From: Notospermus geniculatus
Lineage: Eukaryota; Nemertea; Pilidiophora; Heteronemertea; Lineidae
Direction: 5' to 3'
Assembly: GCA_002633025.1 (NCBI GenBank)
Contig: NMRB01000386.1
Span: 102,749-166,748 of the forward strand
Length of the DNA stretch: 64,000 nt
In this document: positions 24,448 to 35,068 of the stretch, piece by piece
Layout: every line of letters starts with the position of its first letter
How positions within the stretch are numbered: the first letter of the stretch is position 1
The notes under the pieces: model-generated
The model's input: only the letters and a program-made list of their open reading frames with translations
Database searches by the model: none
What the model was told of the DNA's origin: nothing
Position numbers and translations under genes: made by a program

Positions 24448-26044
24448 GTAAGTTATCTGACGCGAATATTTGGACCTACAGCCCATGATGTGGTTGTATT
24501 TAGACAGCAGGCCCAAGAGATGTTGCACTATCCAGTCACAGAGAGCATGTCAGTCGAGTTCAACCTAAGCATGACAAATTCACTTGTACATATCATGTAC
24601 TTCAGTATGTGTCAATGCACGGGTGAGATTTGTATGCTAAACCTGACACGGGAGAGATTTTGGGCCTGACTTGTGTCTGGTGCAGGTTGATGCCGGCTGT
24701 ATCTATCGTTAAATCAAGGTCAAGGTCGTTGGATGTTTAATGTTGATCTGCGGCATGCACATCTCGTTTCTCGTTCGATCTTGTACGCAGTATGAATGGA
24801 TCGTGGCGCACTGGCTTCTTGGTGAAATTTGGGGTGGTCAATAGATGTCGCTAGATGTATCTGTGCACGCAATTGTCCAGCGTAAACTTGGGGGTCACTT
24901 GTGGGCAAATTGCACCATGTTGAGGACCGATGTAGAATGGTTAAGGCAACTCGGAGAATGGATCCCGGGGGCCTAGCTTGAAAAGTATTGGTATTTCACA
25001 AATAAATTTACAAATTTCAGCAGGGGCCGACCTTGGTTCTATAATAAGAAAGCGTATGTATTTTGTGTCAACAGAATCGCTAAAACTTCACACCACACAC
25101 ACTGGGTTGATTGTCATAGGAATACAGCTATATTAGAAAATAATTTTCAAAACTTTTTAAACAGACTATAGGGAATTGTCTCTTCTTATGAGCTGTATTC
25201 TCGATACTCCCTTTCGAAATCCCTGTTTGACTCTATTTCACAAGTTCAACAGTTTTCGAAAAGAAGATATGTAATGCCTTGTTTCTCAAAATACCCCTTC
25301 TGAAAAATTCAAAATTGGCTTTGAAAAAAAGGTACCGGTATTTTGAGTGCTTTTCTCATCTTTTTCGAAGGCAGAATTTGAGAAACAAGCAAATTCTTTG
25401 GGAAAAATACGTGGCATCAAAACCATGTGCCGTGTTGCTTGAAGACATGGTTTTGAGCGCCACCCGGTGTAGGGATTCATCACTATAGATTAATGCATGC
25501 GTCTAGTGCTCACTATGTACTGCATCTTTGTATTTGATGAAGTGGTTGAAACGGAGACTCGAGAAGCCGTCTACCGGTACCTCAATGGATTCTGATTTGA
25601 AAATTGCCAAACTCTTGGAGGAAAATTCTGGGCACCAAAGATTTTGCTTTCAAGAATTGCAAACATGATTCTTTCTAATGGCACATATTTGCTTTCAAGA
25701 ACTGACAAATGTTTTGGCTGCCAAATATTTTATTTTCCGTTCCAAAAATATTATACTTTGACATGCGTGAAAAATCACAATGACGGCACGTAATTCCTCC
25801 AAAATAGAAAGAACGTGAAAGTTCTGACAATAAATCCTAGGTGGCGTCCCGAGTCTCCGTTTGGTGTTTGTTTGGCTATATTTGTCTTATCATCGTCTTT
25901 TTCTCCAACTAACAGTACACTGCCACAGCGTCGATCCGAACCTGCATATAACTGGGGGGTGTAAGTAATCAACGGAATTTCCATTTTACATTTTTTCAAC
26001 CACTGCTGCACCGTTCTGCTTTTATCACCAATTTGTTTATCAAA

Positions 26045-26100
26045 ACTGACATATCCCGGTTGCCTGGTTACAACTGACATATCCCGGTTGCCTGGTTACA
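26045..26100. repeat. 28-bp perfect tandem duplication
   Basis: The 28-bp unit beginning ACTGACATATCCCGGTTGCC occurs twice head to tail, at 26045 and 26073. Confidence 0.95.
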
Positions 26101-26239
26101 TTTTAGTTGTAGACAAATTAGTTTCAAATTTTTTGTCCAAATTTTACATATTATCATTTTGATTCTTAACGAAGTTTTTTTATACATTTACTTTTTTGTT
26201 TGGTGCGTAAAATTGTTTGTCTTACAAATTTGAAATCCT

Positions 26240-26355
26240 GGGCCCATGTTCATAAAACCTTGCTTGGCTTAGTTACTTGCTAAAGTGGCCAGTGTACAGG
26301 CCAATGTACACAACTACCTGTAGCAACCAGCTAAGGATTTATGAATATGAACCCT
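26240..26355. mobile_element. Small MITE, GGGCC-type termini
   Basis: Left end GGGCCCATGTTCATAAA and right end TTTATGAATATGAACCC are inverted repeats. The 116-bp element has no coding capacity. It resembles the elements at 29829-29953 and 30115-30461/57685-57774. Confidence 0.75.
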
Positions 26356-27727
26356 GGAAAATTGTGCAAATAACACCAATTTTTTCGTCAGAAATGTAAT
26401 CCAGTGGGGTCTTTTGGAAGAAAGCCCCCCCCCCAGCCGCTGGCTTACAAACAACAACACAACAAGGAAAATTCCATTCTGAAACATAAATATATTGCCT
26501 CTTGCAAAAAAATGTATTCCGTTTTGTTACATGAGGGTAGGGGTCTTTAAGTTTAGGTGATGGACCTTGCTTTCTTTATTTTACCAAAAAAATGCGGGAA
26601 GTCTTTACAGCTTTCCTGTTATACTTAGAAACGATAAAGGATATGGAGATTTAAATTGTTGAATGCAGAACTTTGCGGACTGGTTGATTAAAAATTCAGT
26701 CAACATGACTGAGCCATGCTCTTGAAAAATAGACTTCCAGGCCATTGGAACTGCAAGAAACCCAAATGTTGCTCTACTCAAAGTAACTCAAGTATTTAAG
26801 GGGCTACTAGGATATCTGACAAATTCTTTGGAACCTTATCGTGACATCTTCTGAAGGCTCTGAAAAGGGCCTAGTTCCTGAACCTGCAGTGCAAAAGCCA
26901 CCTCGAAATCTTTTTTTCAAGAGTGTAATCCAAAATTTTTACCCTGATTTATTTTAAGTGCATGCAAAAAATGACTGATAGAAAAAAGCCATCTATATTT
27001 AAAAGTCTGAATGGTTTGCACTGGCTCTCTGTTACATTTTAGAAGCAAAAAAATGTCAAACGTTATTTGAACCAGTGCTTGACTTAAAAACGAACAATGT
27101 TTATGCACATATTTCATGAAATCGTGCACCACTTCAGAAGAACTTCATGAATGAATGGGACTCGACTGAGTTCAATATCGAATATTCGAATGGAAAAAGA
27201 TATTTCTAGCACCCTCAAAACTTCACTCCGTCTGTCGCAGTACAGTGGGATGGTTCCATGATTTCAGAACGTTTGACTGCAGTTGACATTTTGGCGTTGG
27301 TCAACCAGCGTTTAACCGATAAACCGACAACGTATAGTCACATCAAGTAACGACACAAAGACAAAAATGAGAATTGAAGAGAGTTACGAATTGTGCTTGA
27401 AGCATACTTTCTTTTGCATGCACTTAAATATTTTCCTCAAAATTTAATTTCAATTTGAAATTTTGTCCCCACCACCAAACACCATGACTTTCCTTTCAAT
27501 AGTAATTAACTTTATAGCCGTTTACTAACATAATGCTAACTAACCAAGAAATTTCCATTACTAACTATGTTTAGCACTGTATTAGTTCTTGGAGCAAATT
27601 GAGGGGAAGATATCTTGTAAAAGATTGAAACCACCGCTAGGCTTCTGCCTTATTGTAAAGTAATTGAATCCTACTGTCAGCTATGCAAATTTCTGTGCAT
27701 TTGTCTTTAGTTTGGTTGGAATGCATT

Positions 27728-27905
27728 GAAGCTGTTGACCTTCACTGATCATTTGACCTTGACTGGTCATTTGACCTTGACTAATCATTCAACCTTGACC
27801 GCATTTGACCTTGTCAACATTTGATCTTGTCTGCACATTTGACCTTATATGATCATTTGACGTTGACTGGTCATTTGACCTTGACCGATCTTGACCTTCA
27901 TTCTG
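27728..27905. repeat. TGACC/TTGACC-rich minisatellite
   Basis: Irregular units of CATTTGACCTTGACTGGT and close variants. It directly precedes the pyrimidine tract of the next exon. Related tracts are at 28305-28375 and 58545-58770. Confidence 0.85.
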
Positions 27906-27930
27906 ACCATGACCTCTTCCTATCTTGCAG

Positions 27931-28260
27931 TGACCGTCCCTCTCTTCACCCACCCCGGTTCCGTGCGCACGTACATCGACCCGCACACTTACGAGGACCC
28001 AAACCAAGCCGTGCGTGAATTCACGAAAGAAATCGACGCATCCCACATCACAATCGAATCCGTCATTGGCGGCGGCGAATTTGGTGACGTCTGCAAGGGC
28101 AAGTTGCGTATCCCTGGAAAAATGGAAATGTCGGTGGCGATCAAGACCTTGAAGCCTGGCGCCTCGGAGAAAAACCGTCTTGATTTCTTGACGGAGGCGA
28201 GCATCATGGGACAGTTTGAGGACGCCAATGTGATATACCTGGAAGGAGTCGTCACGAAGA
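27931..28260 (+). CDS. Eph: Eph receptor exon: juxtamembrane tyrosines and kinase N-lobe
   Basis: A 330-nt exon, phase 1 in and out. It encodes the conserved juxtamembrane motif [19 protein letters not shown], whose two tyrosines are the autoinhibitory and SH2-docking sites in Eph receptors. The kinase N-lobe follows: glycine loop [12 protein letters not shown], the ATP-binding lysine in MSVAIKTLK, and the alpha-C glutamate in [12 protein letters not shown]. It ends at [11 protein letters not shown]. The acceptor is TATCTTGCAG and the donor GTAAGT at 28261. All catalytic N-lobe residues are present, so the kinase is expected to be active. Confidence 0.97.
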
Positions 28261-28639
28261 GTAAGTCGATTTCCTCCATCCATTTACAAGTTTATTTCAG
28301 ACTTGATCAATTGACCTTGACTGGTCATTTGACCTTCATTGACTGACCTTCATTAATCATTCTGACCCTGACTTGTTCCTGTTCCTGTGGCCAATCTCTT
28401 TTCTGGTGCAGGGGAGGAGCCATATTTGCAGGGTGCGGAGTGGCAACAAACAGTGTGCCAAGGGGTGGCATCCCCCAGAAAAAATCTAAATGTTCTGAGA
28501 TGTTCTAGTGTAATTTCTGTCCAAGCCTGACAAAAAAATTGTTGCAGAGAGCAAGGGCATGGACCCCTTGGATCTGTGCTTGTGATGCCAGTGCCATTAC
28601 CATTGTGTTACTAAATAGCGCCCTCTTTTGTTTCTCCAG
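28261..28639. other. Eph intron
   Basis: Contains a short TGACCTTGA repeat tract near 28305-28375. Nothing else was recognised. Confidence 0.6.
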
Positions 28640-28800
28640 CAAACCCAATCATGATCGTGACCGAGTACATGGAGAACGGCTCACTGGACACATTCCTCAG
28701 GAACAACGATGGGAAATTCACCGTCATGCAGCTGACGGGTATGCTGCGTGGAATCGCCTCCGGAATGAAGTACCTCTCGGAGATGGGATATGTTCATAGG
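28640..28800 (+). CDS. Eph: Eph receptor exon: kinase hinge to catalytic loop start
   Basis: A 161-nt exon. It reads [20 protein letters not shown] with a threonine gatekeeper before the hinge, then [20 protein letters not shown] and LSEMGYVHR. The intron falls between arginine and aspartate of the catalytic HRD motif; the aspartate begins the next exon. Exit phase is 0. The acceptor is TTTCTCCAG and the donor GTAAGC. The run of residues matches Eph kinases closely. Confidence 0.97.
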
Positions 28801-29058
28801 GTAAGCAGTAGAAAACAGTCAAAATATGTCAACAAGAGCCGAGTGCCAGCTGTAAAATTTGAAAATGCGTAAAAAAGTCTGAAAAGTACCGGTAGCAAAA
28901 CCCCATCACATAGGTATTCATTGGAAAGCTCTCAATGAGCACTTTCCAATGAATACCTATGTGACAGGGTCTGTTCTTGACAAAATTGCCACTAGCTCTG
29001 AAAGGGTTAAAGTGATCCTCTGTAGTTATCTAAAGGATTACATTGTTTCTCTCTCCAG
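28801..29058. other. Eph intron with hairpin repeat
   Basis: Contains the hairpin at 28897-28970; otherwise unremarkable. Confidence 0.6.
28897..28970. repeat. Hairpin repeat, family member 2
   Basis: Arms ACCCCATCACATAGGTATTC and GAATACCTATGTGACAGGGT pair around a short loop with nearby GGAAAGC / ACTTTCC also pairing. It is the same family as 20799-20873. Confidence 0.8.
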
Positions 29059-29172
29059 GATCTCGCTGCTCGTAACATCCTCGTCAATGAAAACCTCGTA
29101 TGCAAAGTCGCCGACTTTGGTCTCTCGCGTGAGATTGAGAGTGACACAACCGATGGTGCTTACACAACCAAG
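29059..29172 (+). CDS. Eph: Eph receptor exon: catalytic loop and activation loop
   Basis: A 114-nt exon of exactly 38 codons, phase 0 on both sides. It gives [20 protein letters not shown] then [18 protein letters not shown]. It supplies the catalytic aspartate and asparagine, the DFG motif and the activation-loop tyrosine (AYTTK). These are the residues that bind magnesium-ATP and receive the activating phosphate. The acceptor is TTTCTCTCTCCAG and the donor GTACGT. Confidence 0.97.
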
Positions 29173-29204
29173 GTACGTTCTATTCTATCCATTGTATCCA
29201 TGGG

Positions 29205-29335
29205 TACAGTAGGAGGAAACTGGAGTGCCCATAGAAAACCTGTACTGTCTGAGAGAGTCGGCTCCTATCTCTTGAGGAGTGGGTCTGACCCGGGATCGAA
29301 CCCGGAACTTCAGAGATGACACCAGTCCGGCATCC
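29205..29335 (-). mobile_element. SINE family 2 copy
   Basis: Matches the family body and shows a clear B-box complement (GGGATCGAACCCGGAA) on the plus strand. The copy lies antisense in the Eph intron. Confidence 0.7.
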
Positions 29336-29369
29336 CTGAAAATCTCCACCAAAATTTTGTATTAATTTT

Positions 29370-29440
29370 TTCCATCAGGGCCAAAGCCGTAGCATTACTG
29401 GCCCTGGTACGTACGGAAGAGGCCATCTCAAGCTACACAA
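29370..29440 (-). mobile_element. SINE family 1 fragment
   Basis: TTCCATCAGGGCCAAAGCCG and GAAGAGGCCATCTCAAGCTA are the complement of the family 1 tail seen at 22060-22120. Confidence 0.65.
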
Positions 29441-29609
29441 AATGTGGCCAAGTTGAATCCCATGGTACGTTTGCCAAGTATACTGACTGATTTGTTACTG
29501 ATGGAGGAAAACAATAAATCCTGGGAACAAGTATTTTCAATCAAGGTCACATGTGAGTGTCAAGGTCACATGTGAGTGTCAAGGTCACATGTAAATATCT
29601 CTATTTCAG

Positions 29610-29804
29610 GGTGGAAAGATCCCCGTCAGATGGACCGCACCAGAAGCAATCGCGTACAGGAAGTTCACTTCAGCATCCGACGTCTGGTCATACTCTGTTG
29701 TCATGTGGGAAGTGATGTCGTACGGAGAGCGGCCGTATTGGAACTGGTCTAACCAGGACGTGATCAAGGCGGTTGAGAAGGGTTACAGACTTCCTCCTCC
29801 AATG
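29610..29804 (+). CDS. Eph: Eph receptor exon: kinase C-lobe
   Basis: A 195-nt exon (65 codons, phase 0 both sides). It encodes [40 protein letters not shown] and [20 protein letters not shown], then LPPPM. It includes the APE motif and the DVWS helix-F motif. The usual family sequence here is SYG(I/V)VMWEV; this gene has SYS, a glycine to serine change at a position that is normally constant. The donor is GTAGGT at 29805. The next residues needed ([14 protein letters not shown]) are found only at 57822, after the misplaced block. Confidence 0.96.
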
Positions 29805-29828
29805 GTAGGTCTTGATGTATTTCTCATA

Positions 29829-29953
29829 GGGCCCTATTCTAGAAGCTTCCTTAACTCTAAGGTTTACATGTACCTTTAGCTATTGTTTGCAGGGCAAAAT
29901 ACGAAAAGCTTAAGTGGACCGTAGAGTTAGGGAGGCTTCTAAAATACGGGCCT
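29829..29953. mobile_element. Small MITE, GGGCC-type termini
   Basis: GGGCCCTATTCTAGAAGC and GCTTCTAAAATACGGGCC are inverted repeats bounding 125 bp without coding capacity. Confidence 0.75.
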
Positions 29954-30114
29954 TAGCCTTGAAATATCAAGGGCTCCGGTCACTTTATCTTCGGGCTATG
30001 GTCTCTCACGGTGGAAAACGTGGAGAATGAAGGCATAGTGGTTTTAAAGCTTGGTGGTTCAATATGATTCCATTAGAGAAGGAATCTCAGCTGAAATGAA
30101 AGGGCTTATTCCTG

Positions 30115-30461
30115 GGGCCGGTTTCACAAAGAATCTTAAGTCAGTAGGCTTAAGTCACTATTTTTGGCTAAGCCAAGACACTGACTTAGGCCCATTTCAC
30201 AAAGCGACTAAAGTCTGACTTAGCTAAGTCAGTAGCCTGTGACTTAAGCCATGCAGAAATGAATCACATGACGAGTCACATGATCCGGTCACCATGGTCA
30301 CCAGTGTAAACACTCAAAATGGCAGATTCTCAAAGCAAACGCCCACCTAGGCCTAAACGAAGCCACATTCATGCATTGCCTACCACTTTGGCCAAAGTTC
30401 TGGACGGGGAGACTTCGGGTGGATGAACATCAACGTCATCATGCATGCATGGTCATGATGT
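30115..30461. mobile_element. Left part of a GGGCCGG MITE, cut by contig end
   Basis: The end GGGCCGGTTTCACAAAGAAT is the exact reverse complement of ATTCTTTGTGAAACCGGCCC at 57755-57774. Inside are many TTAAGTCA / TGACTTAAG pieces. Only the left side is here; the right side begins after the N at 57684. Confidence 0.8.
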
Positions 30462-30462
30462 N
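30462..30462. other. Single-N contig join
   Basis: A lone N separates the Eph block from a block whose first 583 bases recur at 59126-59708. Treated as an assembly junction. Confidence 0.8.
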
Positions 30463-31045
30463 ATGAAGATATATTGGTTCCCATTCCGCTGATATTGAGG
30501 GTAAAATCGTAACTGTATAAATGTAAATATGTTAATTTATTTTGGAGGCACGCAAACCAGACTTGAGTCTTTCCATGTTTGTGTTTGTCTCCCTTCTGTG
30601 AGCCACAATCTGTCAAAATGCCGCAAGGCCATATTTTCTTGATTAAGAGAAACTACTACTGGTAGTAGTAAATTTCATGGATGATTTTGTAGGTGACCTT
30701 GGGGAAAGGTCAGATGTGAAGGTCATGATGATAAAGGAGACGGTGTGACCTTGAAGTCAAGGCCTTCTCAATGTATTGCAGTCCAAGGTCAAGTTTTAAC
30801 CCCATATTATTTCGCTGACATTGCTGTATTACTATGAATTTGCCCTTTTTTGGGTCAAGGTCATTTTGAAAGACCATACATTAGTGACTTTACCTCAAGG
30901 TCAGTTTTCACCATGAAATTGAACACTTGAGTCATTACTCGACTCAAATGGGTGGGGTTGTCATGGCAACAAAGAAAAACTTCTGCTGATTTTGTGAATA
31001 ATTCAACAAAGACGTATATACGAGTGATTATTTTTCGTAAAACCG
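30463..31045. repeat. 583-bp segment identical by eye to 59126-59708
   Basis: Aligned by eye with a constant offset of 28663 and no difference seen, from ATGAAGATATATTGGTTCCC to TTTTTCGTAAAACCG. It starts immediately after an N here and ends immediately before an N there, the pattern of an unmerged contig overlap. It contains several TCAAGGTCA motifs and belongs to the flank 3' of Eph. Confidence 0.92.
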
Positions 31046-32765
31046 GTTCTTGTTCAGTTAATGGATATTTAAATCCTATGCAAATTTTACGTTCAGTATA
31101 AATAATAAATATTGTGCGTTAATGTCCTCAGATTCACCTTAAAAAGAGCAAGTGTGCTTTTCAGGATTTACAGACTTTGATAGGGTAGAACTTGGGTCAA
31201 ATTCTGCTTATTCACGCAACTAGGCCTAAAACATGAGTTTGTGAACATCTTGTCAAAATCGTGTGTCTCTGCAGAGCTGCTTCTGGCATTTTTATGGTCG
31301 GCATTTTATGTAAACTGCAAGCTTCCATTTATTACTTTATGTATTAGTTGTCTGTGAACGTGTTTGAGAAAAGCAACCTCTTGATTTTCAAAATCACTGA
31401 ATGAATTCTGTCCGGCATTTTTGGCAAAAATGATGTGAACGTCACAGGCGAGGCAACGGCAATTTTGCTCCTATAGGTGACGATGGCATCACCTCTAAAA
31501 GGGTACATTGTTGGCAATAATGCTCCCAGTTGCAAGTTCATGAGCTCTGTACACCTTTAAGAGCAATTTCTTATCAGTGAAATGATGTCATTTCATGATA
31601 TCATACATGTACCGAGTTGCAAATTCATGAGTTCACTGTGTCTTTAAGAACCTTTTCTCACAACCTGTTCTCAGAGCAGCTTTTTAGCAGTGACATCCAC
31701 TTTACTGATATTATTTTAGATTTACTGGTATCATTTTAGGTCTCTCCTTTTGTGTTGTTGTGCTATCATGTAACGAGGCTATTCATCAGCCGTGTGAGAT
31801 TTTGTTGTCCAAAATTTTATCAAAGCTTTGTTTGGAATTCGTCATTTAGCAGTGTGCCAACAGCTTGTCTTAAACTAAACCACCTATTTTGACGCACGTA
31901 CTTCGCTCACGAAGCCAGATATTCCAAAACATGAATTTTTCTCATGAAGCTCGAGTATTCTACTGCATGAACTTTTCTCGTAAACCTAGAAATTCTACAG
32001 CACAAATTTTTCTTGTGAAGAAAGATGATTCCGCAACATGATTTTGAAAACAAGAAGATGAATTCCATTTCTAATTGAAATGTACAATGAGTATTCTCCT
32101 AAGTTTACAACTTTATGAAGCAGTAAATTTTTCTCTTCTTTACAACTATTTTCTGCAATGTAGTCAAAGTTTGTGATGAACCAGTGTGTAAACTACTTAC
32201 TCAAAGACAGAATTTCTTTGTGGAAGTATTCCACCTTGTGAACTTTTTGTCCTACAGAGTTTGTGATCAACTATAAGCTAATCCGCTACAGATTTTTACT
32301 ACGCGGGGTTTTATTCATATTTCATTGCCTAAAGATTGCACAATCAAATTTCATCACCTAAAGATTGAACAATCAACCGTAAATAGTATTTGCATTAACT
32401 CAGTTTCCATGGACACCTGGAGAAATCTGTTTTCAATAATGACATACAGTTCCATTATTGTGTCAAGAATGAACTATCATTTCATAAAAACAGCTCATTT
32501 CTTTCTGAAAATTCCTCATGGGGTGTTCATGGTAAACTTGATGTGACATAGACAACAGGGTTTACTTCGACTTTTAAATTTGAAAACAAGAAGATGAATT
32601 CCATTTCTTGTTGAAATGTCCAATGAGTATTCTTTAATTTTCATTCCCAAGTTGGATTTGAAAAAGACGAGAATGAATTCCATTTCTTATTGAAATCTGT
32701 TGAGTATTAATTCTATATTTTCTTTTGAAGAAGAAAACTGTCCAAGACTTTTCACCTCTTTTTAG
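31046..32765. other. Non-coding stretch
   Basis: A phrase ACAAGAAGATGAATTCCATT recurs near 32050 and 32587, with a diverged third near 32660, suggesting local duplication. No exon was identified. Confidence 0.45.
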
Positions 32766-32882
32766 ATTCGTCTCCCACCTGGCGGCAAGAGTGGCGATGA
32801 ATCGTGTTTTATTGGCCTGCGGGGTATCAAACGAGTGACGCACTCTCGCCCCAGGCAACGCCCACGTTGCATTGTGTTGTGA
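32766..32882 (+). CDS. Candidate orphan terminal exon
   Basis: A strong acceptor (CTTTTCACCTCTTTTTAG) is followed in phase 0 by 38 codons and a stop. The peptide begins IRLPPGGKSGDESCFIGLRG and ends QRPRCIVL. The composition is protein-like, but I do not recognise the family, and no upstream exon could be linked. It could be the last exon of a plus-strand gene in the TRIM block, or chance. Confidence 0.3.
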   Translation: MRLPPGGKSGDESCFIGLRGIKRVTHSRPRQRPRCIVL

Positions 32883-33850
32883 AAACAGGGAGAAAGCCTG
32901 ACTTAAAGCTTTCCAATATTGGTTAAATGACAGAGCTCAGCTCAGCCGAGTGCAAAGTGAGATTGAGCATTACCCATGTACCAGAGAGAAAGTTAAAAAT
33001 GTTCAAAGATGGGGAGATTTCTTCTCCCTGGCTACAGGTGTGTCAGTTAGTCTGTGGAGAGGCTTGGGCATTGTCAGAAACTTCCTTCGGGCCGTAGAGT
33101 GGATACCTAAGACGGTAGGCAGCCTGGTGAAATCGGCTTGATATAGGAGGCGGCTTGCAATGATGGGTTCAGACCTTTCAATTATATTTCAATATTGATG
33201 CGACTCCTTTTTGGGGTGCATTGAAAATATAATAGAACGGCCTTTCATCATTGGAAGTTTCAGCGAGGTTTGAGTAGGTGAAGTAACTCATTCAGTCATC
33301 ATTCAAAGCTCCCTCCTGATATAGATGTGTTGCTACACATGTATATCAATCATGACCCCAATGAGGAAACCAGGTGAGGGGTGGAATTGGATAGGGACTG
33401 GGACATGGAACTGTGTTAAAGACAATACAGATCCATGTGTATCTGTTGATACTCCCAATGCTTCTACCAAGCAGGTCCCAGCACAAGTTGCTTATAGCCG
33501 CGGAGTGCACCGAGTGCATGGCGTTGGTAGCGTCGAGATGTTGGCTCCAAACACCTCTCACGTCTACTGGGTTTAGGGCGGACTCACGGATAAGTTTAAT
33601 GGGATAGCCCCATGACAATGTCTAGTGCCTTAGATGAACTGCAGAAGAAATACTTCCTCACATTTGACATGCACAAAATTTGGTCATAATCAAGAGCCAT
33701 TAGTTGCTCCACCAAGGTAGAATTTTGGCACTATTTTTCTATCGCATATTTCTTGCACCCGTAATTAAAGTATATTTGTTGTTAGAGGGCAGAGAAAGGG
33801 AAAAATTCCTCTCCCCTCTCCAGCTTCCTCCCTGCTTTTCAAGTTTTCAT
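32883..33850. other. Non-coding stretch with one short open frame
   Basis: An open frame at 32950-33141 (+) has an amphipathic C-terminal half (FFSLATGVSVSLWRGLGIV) but no recognisable homology. Nothing else was found. Confidence 0.35.
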
Positions 33851-34005
33851 ATGCCCGCCTCCAATAGGAGGCGTAGCATATTGCCTGCCTCCAATAGGGA
33901 GGTGTAGCATATTGCCCGCCTCCAATAGGAGGTGTAGCATATTGCCCGCCTCCAATAGGAGGCATACCATATTGCCCACCTCCAATAGGTGTACCGGTAG
34001 CTTAT
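33851..34005. repeat. 30-bp minisatellite with CCAAT hairpins
   Basis: Five units of GCCCGCCTCCAATAGGAGGC plus GTAGCATATT. Each unit has a GCCTCC / GGAGGC stem with CCAAT in the loop. Confidence 0.9.
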
Positions 34006-34177
34006 TGGTCATATAAATATACTTTGTAGTCCAGTGATGGAAAATTTTCTTACAATTCCTGATACGCAAGTGTGCACACCATGGAGTGGAATTATGTCCT
34101 CTTCAATTATTTTGGGTGATTTTTTTTGTGAAATGTGTATAGTCTGAGTTGATTTCATGATGTCTGACCATTCTGGA

Positions 34178-34259
34178 GTATGAAACCTCAGTTGTCAGCA
34201 AAATTGAGTCCAATACCTCTGTATTGGACTCAATTTTGCTGACAACTGAGGTTTCATAC
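34178..34259. repeat. Perfect 39-bp inverted repeat with 4-base loop
   Basis: 34178-34216 and 34221-34259 are exact reverse complements starting GTATGAAACCTCAGTTGTC, separated by CTCT. It could form a long hairpin in RNA. It could also be a cloning or assembly foldback artefact. Confidence 0.9.
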
Positions 34260-34674
34260 AACCAGGACCTACCTATTGCAGAAACTTGAGGTCGATACCG
34301 GTACTCAAGAATGCTAAAGACTCTGTTGAACTTGAGTTCATTTACGCAACTTCTGTAGCACGCACACTAAAGCGTATATGATTATCATCACAGCTGCTTA
34401 GAGTAGGCCTACAAGACGTGTGCACGTCATGGACCCTGTCTGAATACTGATGCATTTATGTAGAGTTCGTTTGGAGTTTCGAACTGTTCGAGTTTTTCTT
34501 GTGTGATTTTCGAACTGTTCCGAGTTTTCTTGTGTTGTGCGTGAACTTGTAAATTCTATATGATGTGCTTTGTTTTATTAACGAATCTCCTGGCAACCTA
34601 TGCTTCTCTTGTAAATTATCGAATATTGTAAAATATATGTGTAACTTGTCAAACCTAGAGGTTTTGGCTTGAGA

Positions 34675-35068
34675 CCAAGTCAGAAATATCCAATCATTTC
34701 AACTTGGTATCGAAATTTACCAAGGGAATTTCTAGGTACAATATTACATCTGTTAGGATGGCAAAATATTTTTCATTTTCATTATCAACAGTCCGGAAAT
34801 AGCAATTGCCACCTAATATTTCTCTTCCTGCGATATACAGGGTGGCCCAAAGAAAATGTCCCTCAAACAAAAGGTAAATCAAATTGAAATGCTGTTGTAT
34901 GAAGGATACATCTTCTCGGCCACCCTGTAGTTATGAATAGCTATGCAAATTGCTAAATATATCAAAACCACTTAGGGCACAACTTCATGAAGCTGAGCTG
35001 ACGAGATTTCAACCAGGGGTATATACGCCTTAGTAAAGATTTAAAATAATAGGATATTTCTGACTTGG
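34675..35068. mobile_element. MITE with 17-bp TIRs, containing a second short TIR pair
   Basis: CCAAGTCAGAAATATCC (34675-34691) and GGATATTTCTGACTTGG (35052-35068) are perfect inverted repeats. Inside, TACAGGGTGGCC (34836-34847) and GGCCACCCTGTA (34918-34929) form another perfect pair, suggesting a nested element. Confidence 0.75.

Larger units (their letters stand above)
24448..27930. other. Eph intron before the kinase exons
   Basis: Contains a 28-bp tandem duplication (26045-26100), a small MITE (26240-26355) and a TTTGACCTTGAC-rich tract (27728-27905). The rest shows no recognisable feature. Confidence 0.55.
29173..29609. other. Eph intron with two minus-strand SINE pieces
   Basis: Contains a SINE family 2 copy (29205-29335), a SINE family 1 fragment (29370-29440) and three short AAGGTCACATGTGAGTGTC units near 29545-29595. 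Confidence 0.65.
29805..30461. other. Start of last long Eph intron, ends at a single N
   Basis: Contains a GGGCC-type MITE (29829-29953) and the left part of a second one (from 30115). The sequence breaks at the N at 30462. Its natural continuation is proposed to be 57685-57821, giving an intron of roughly 0.8 kb. Confidence 0.7.

Noticed and set aside
25775-26080. 101-aa minus-strand open frame
   Set aside because: It crosses the 28-bp tandem duplication and shows no domain or splice support.
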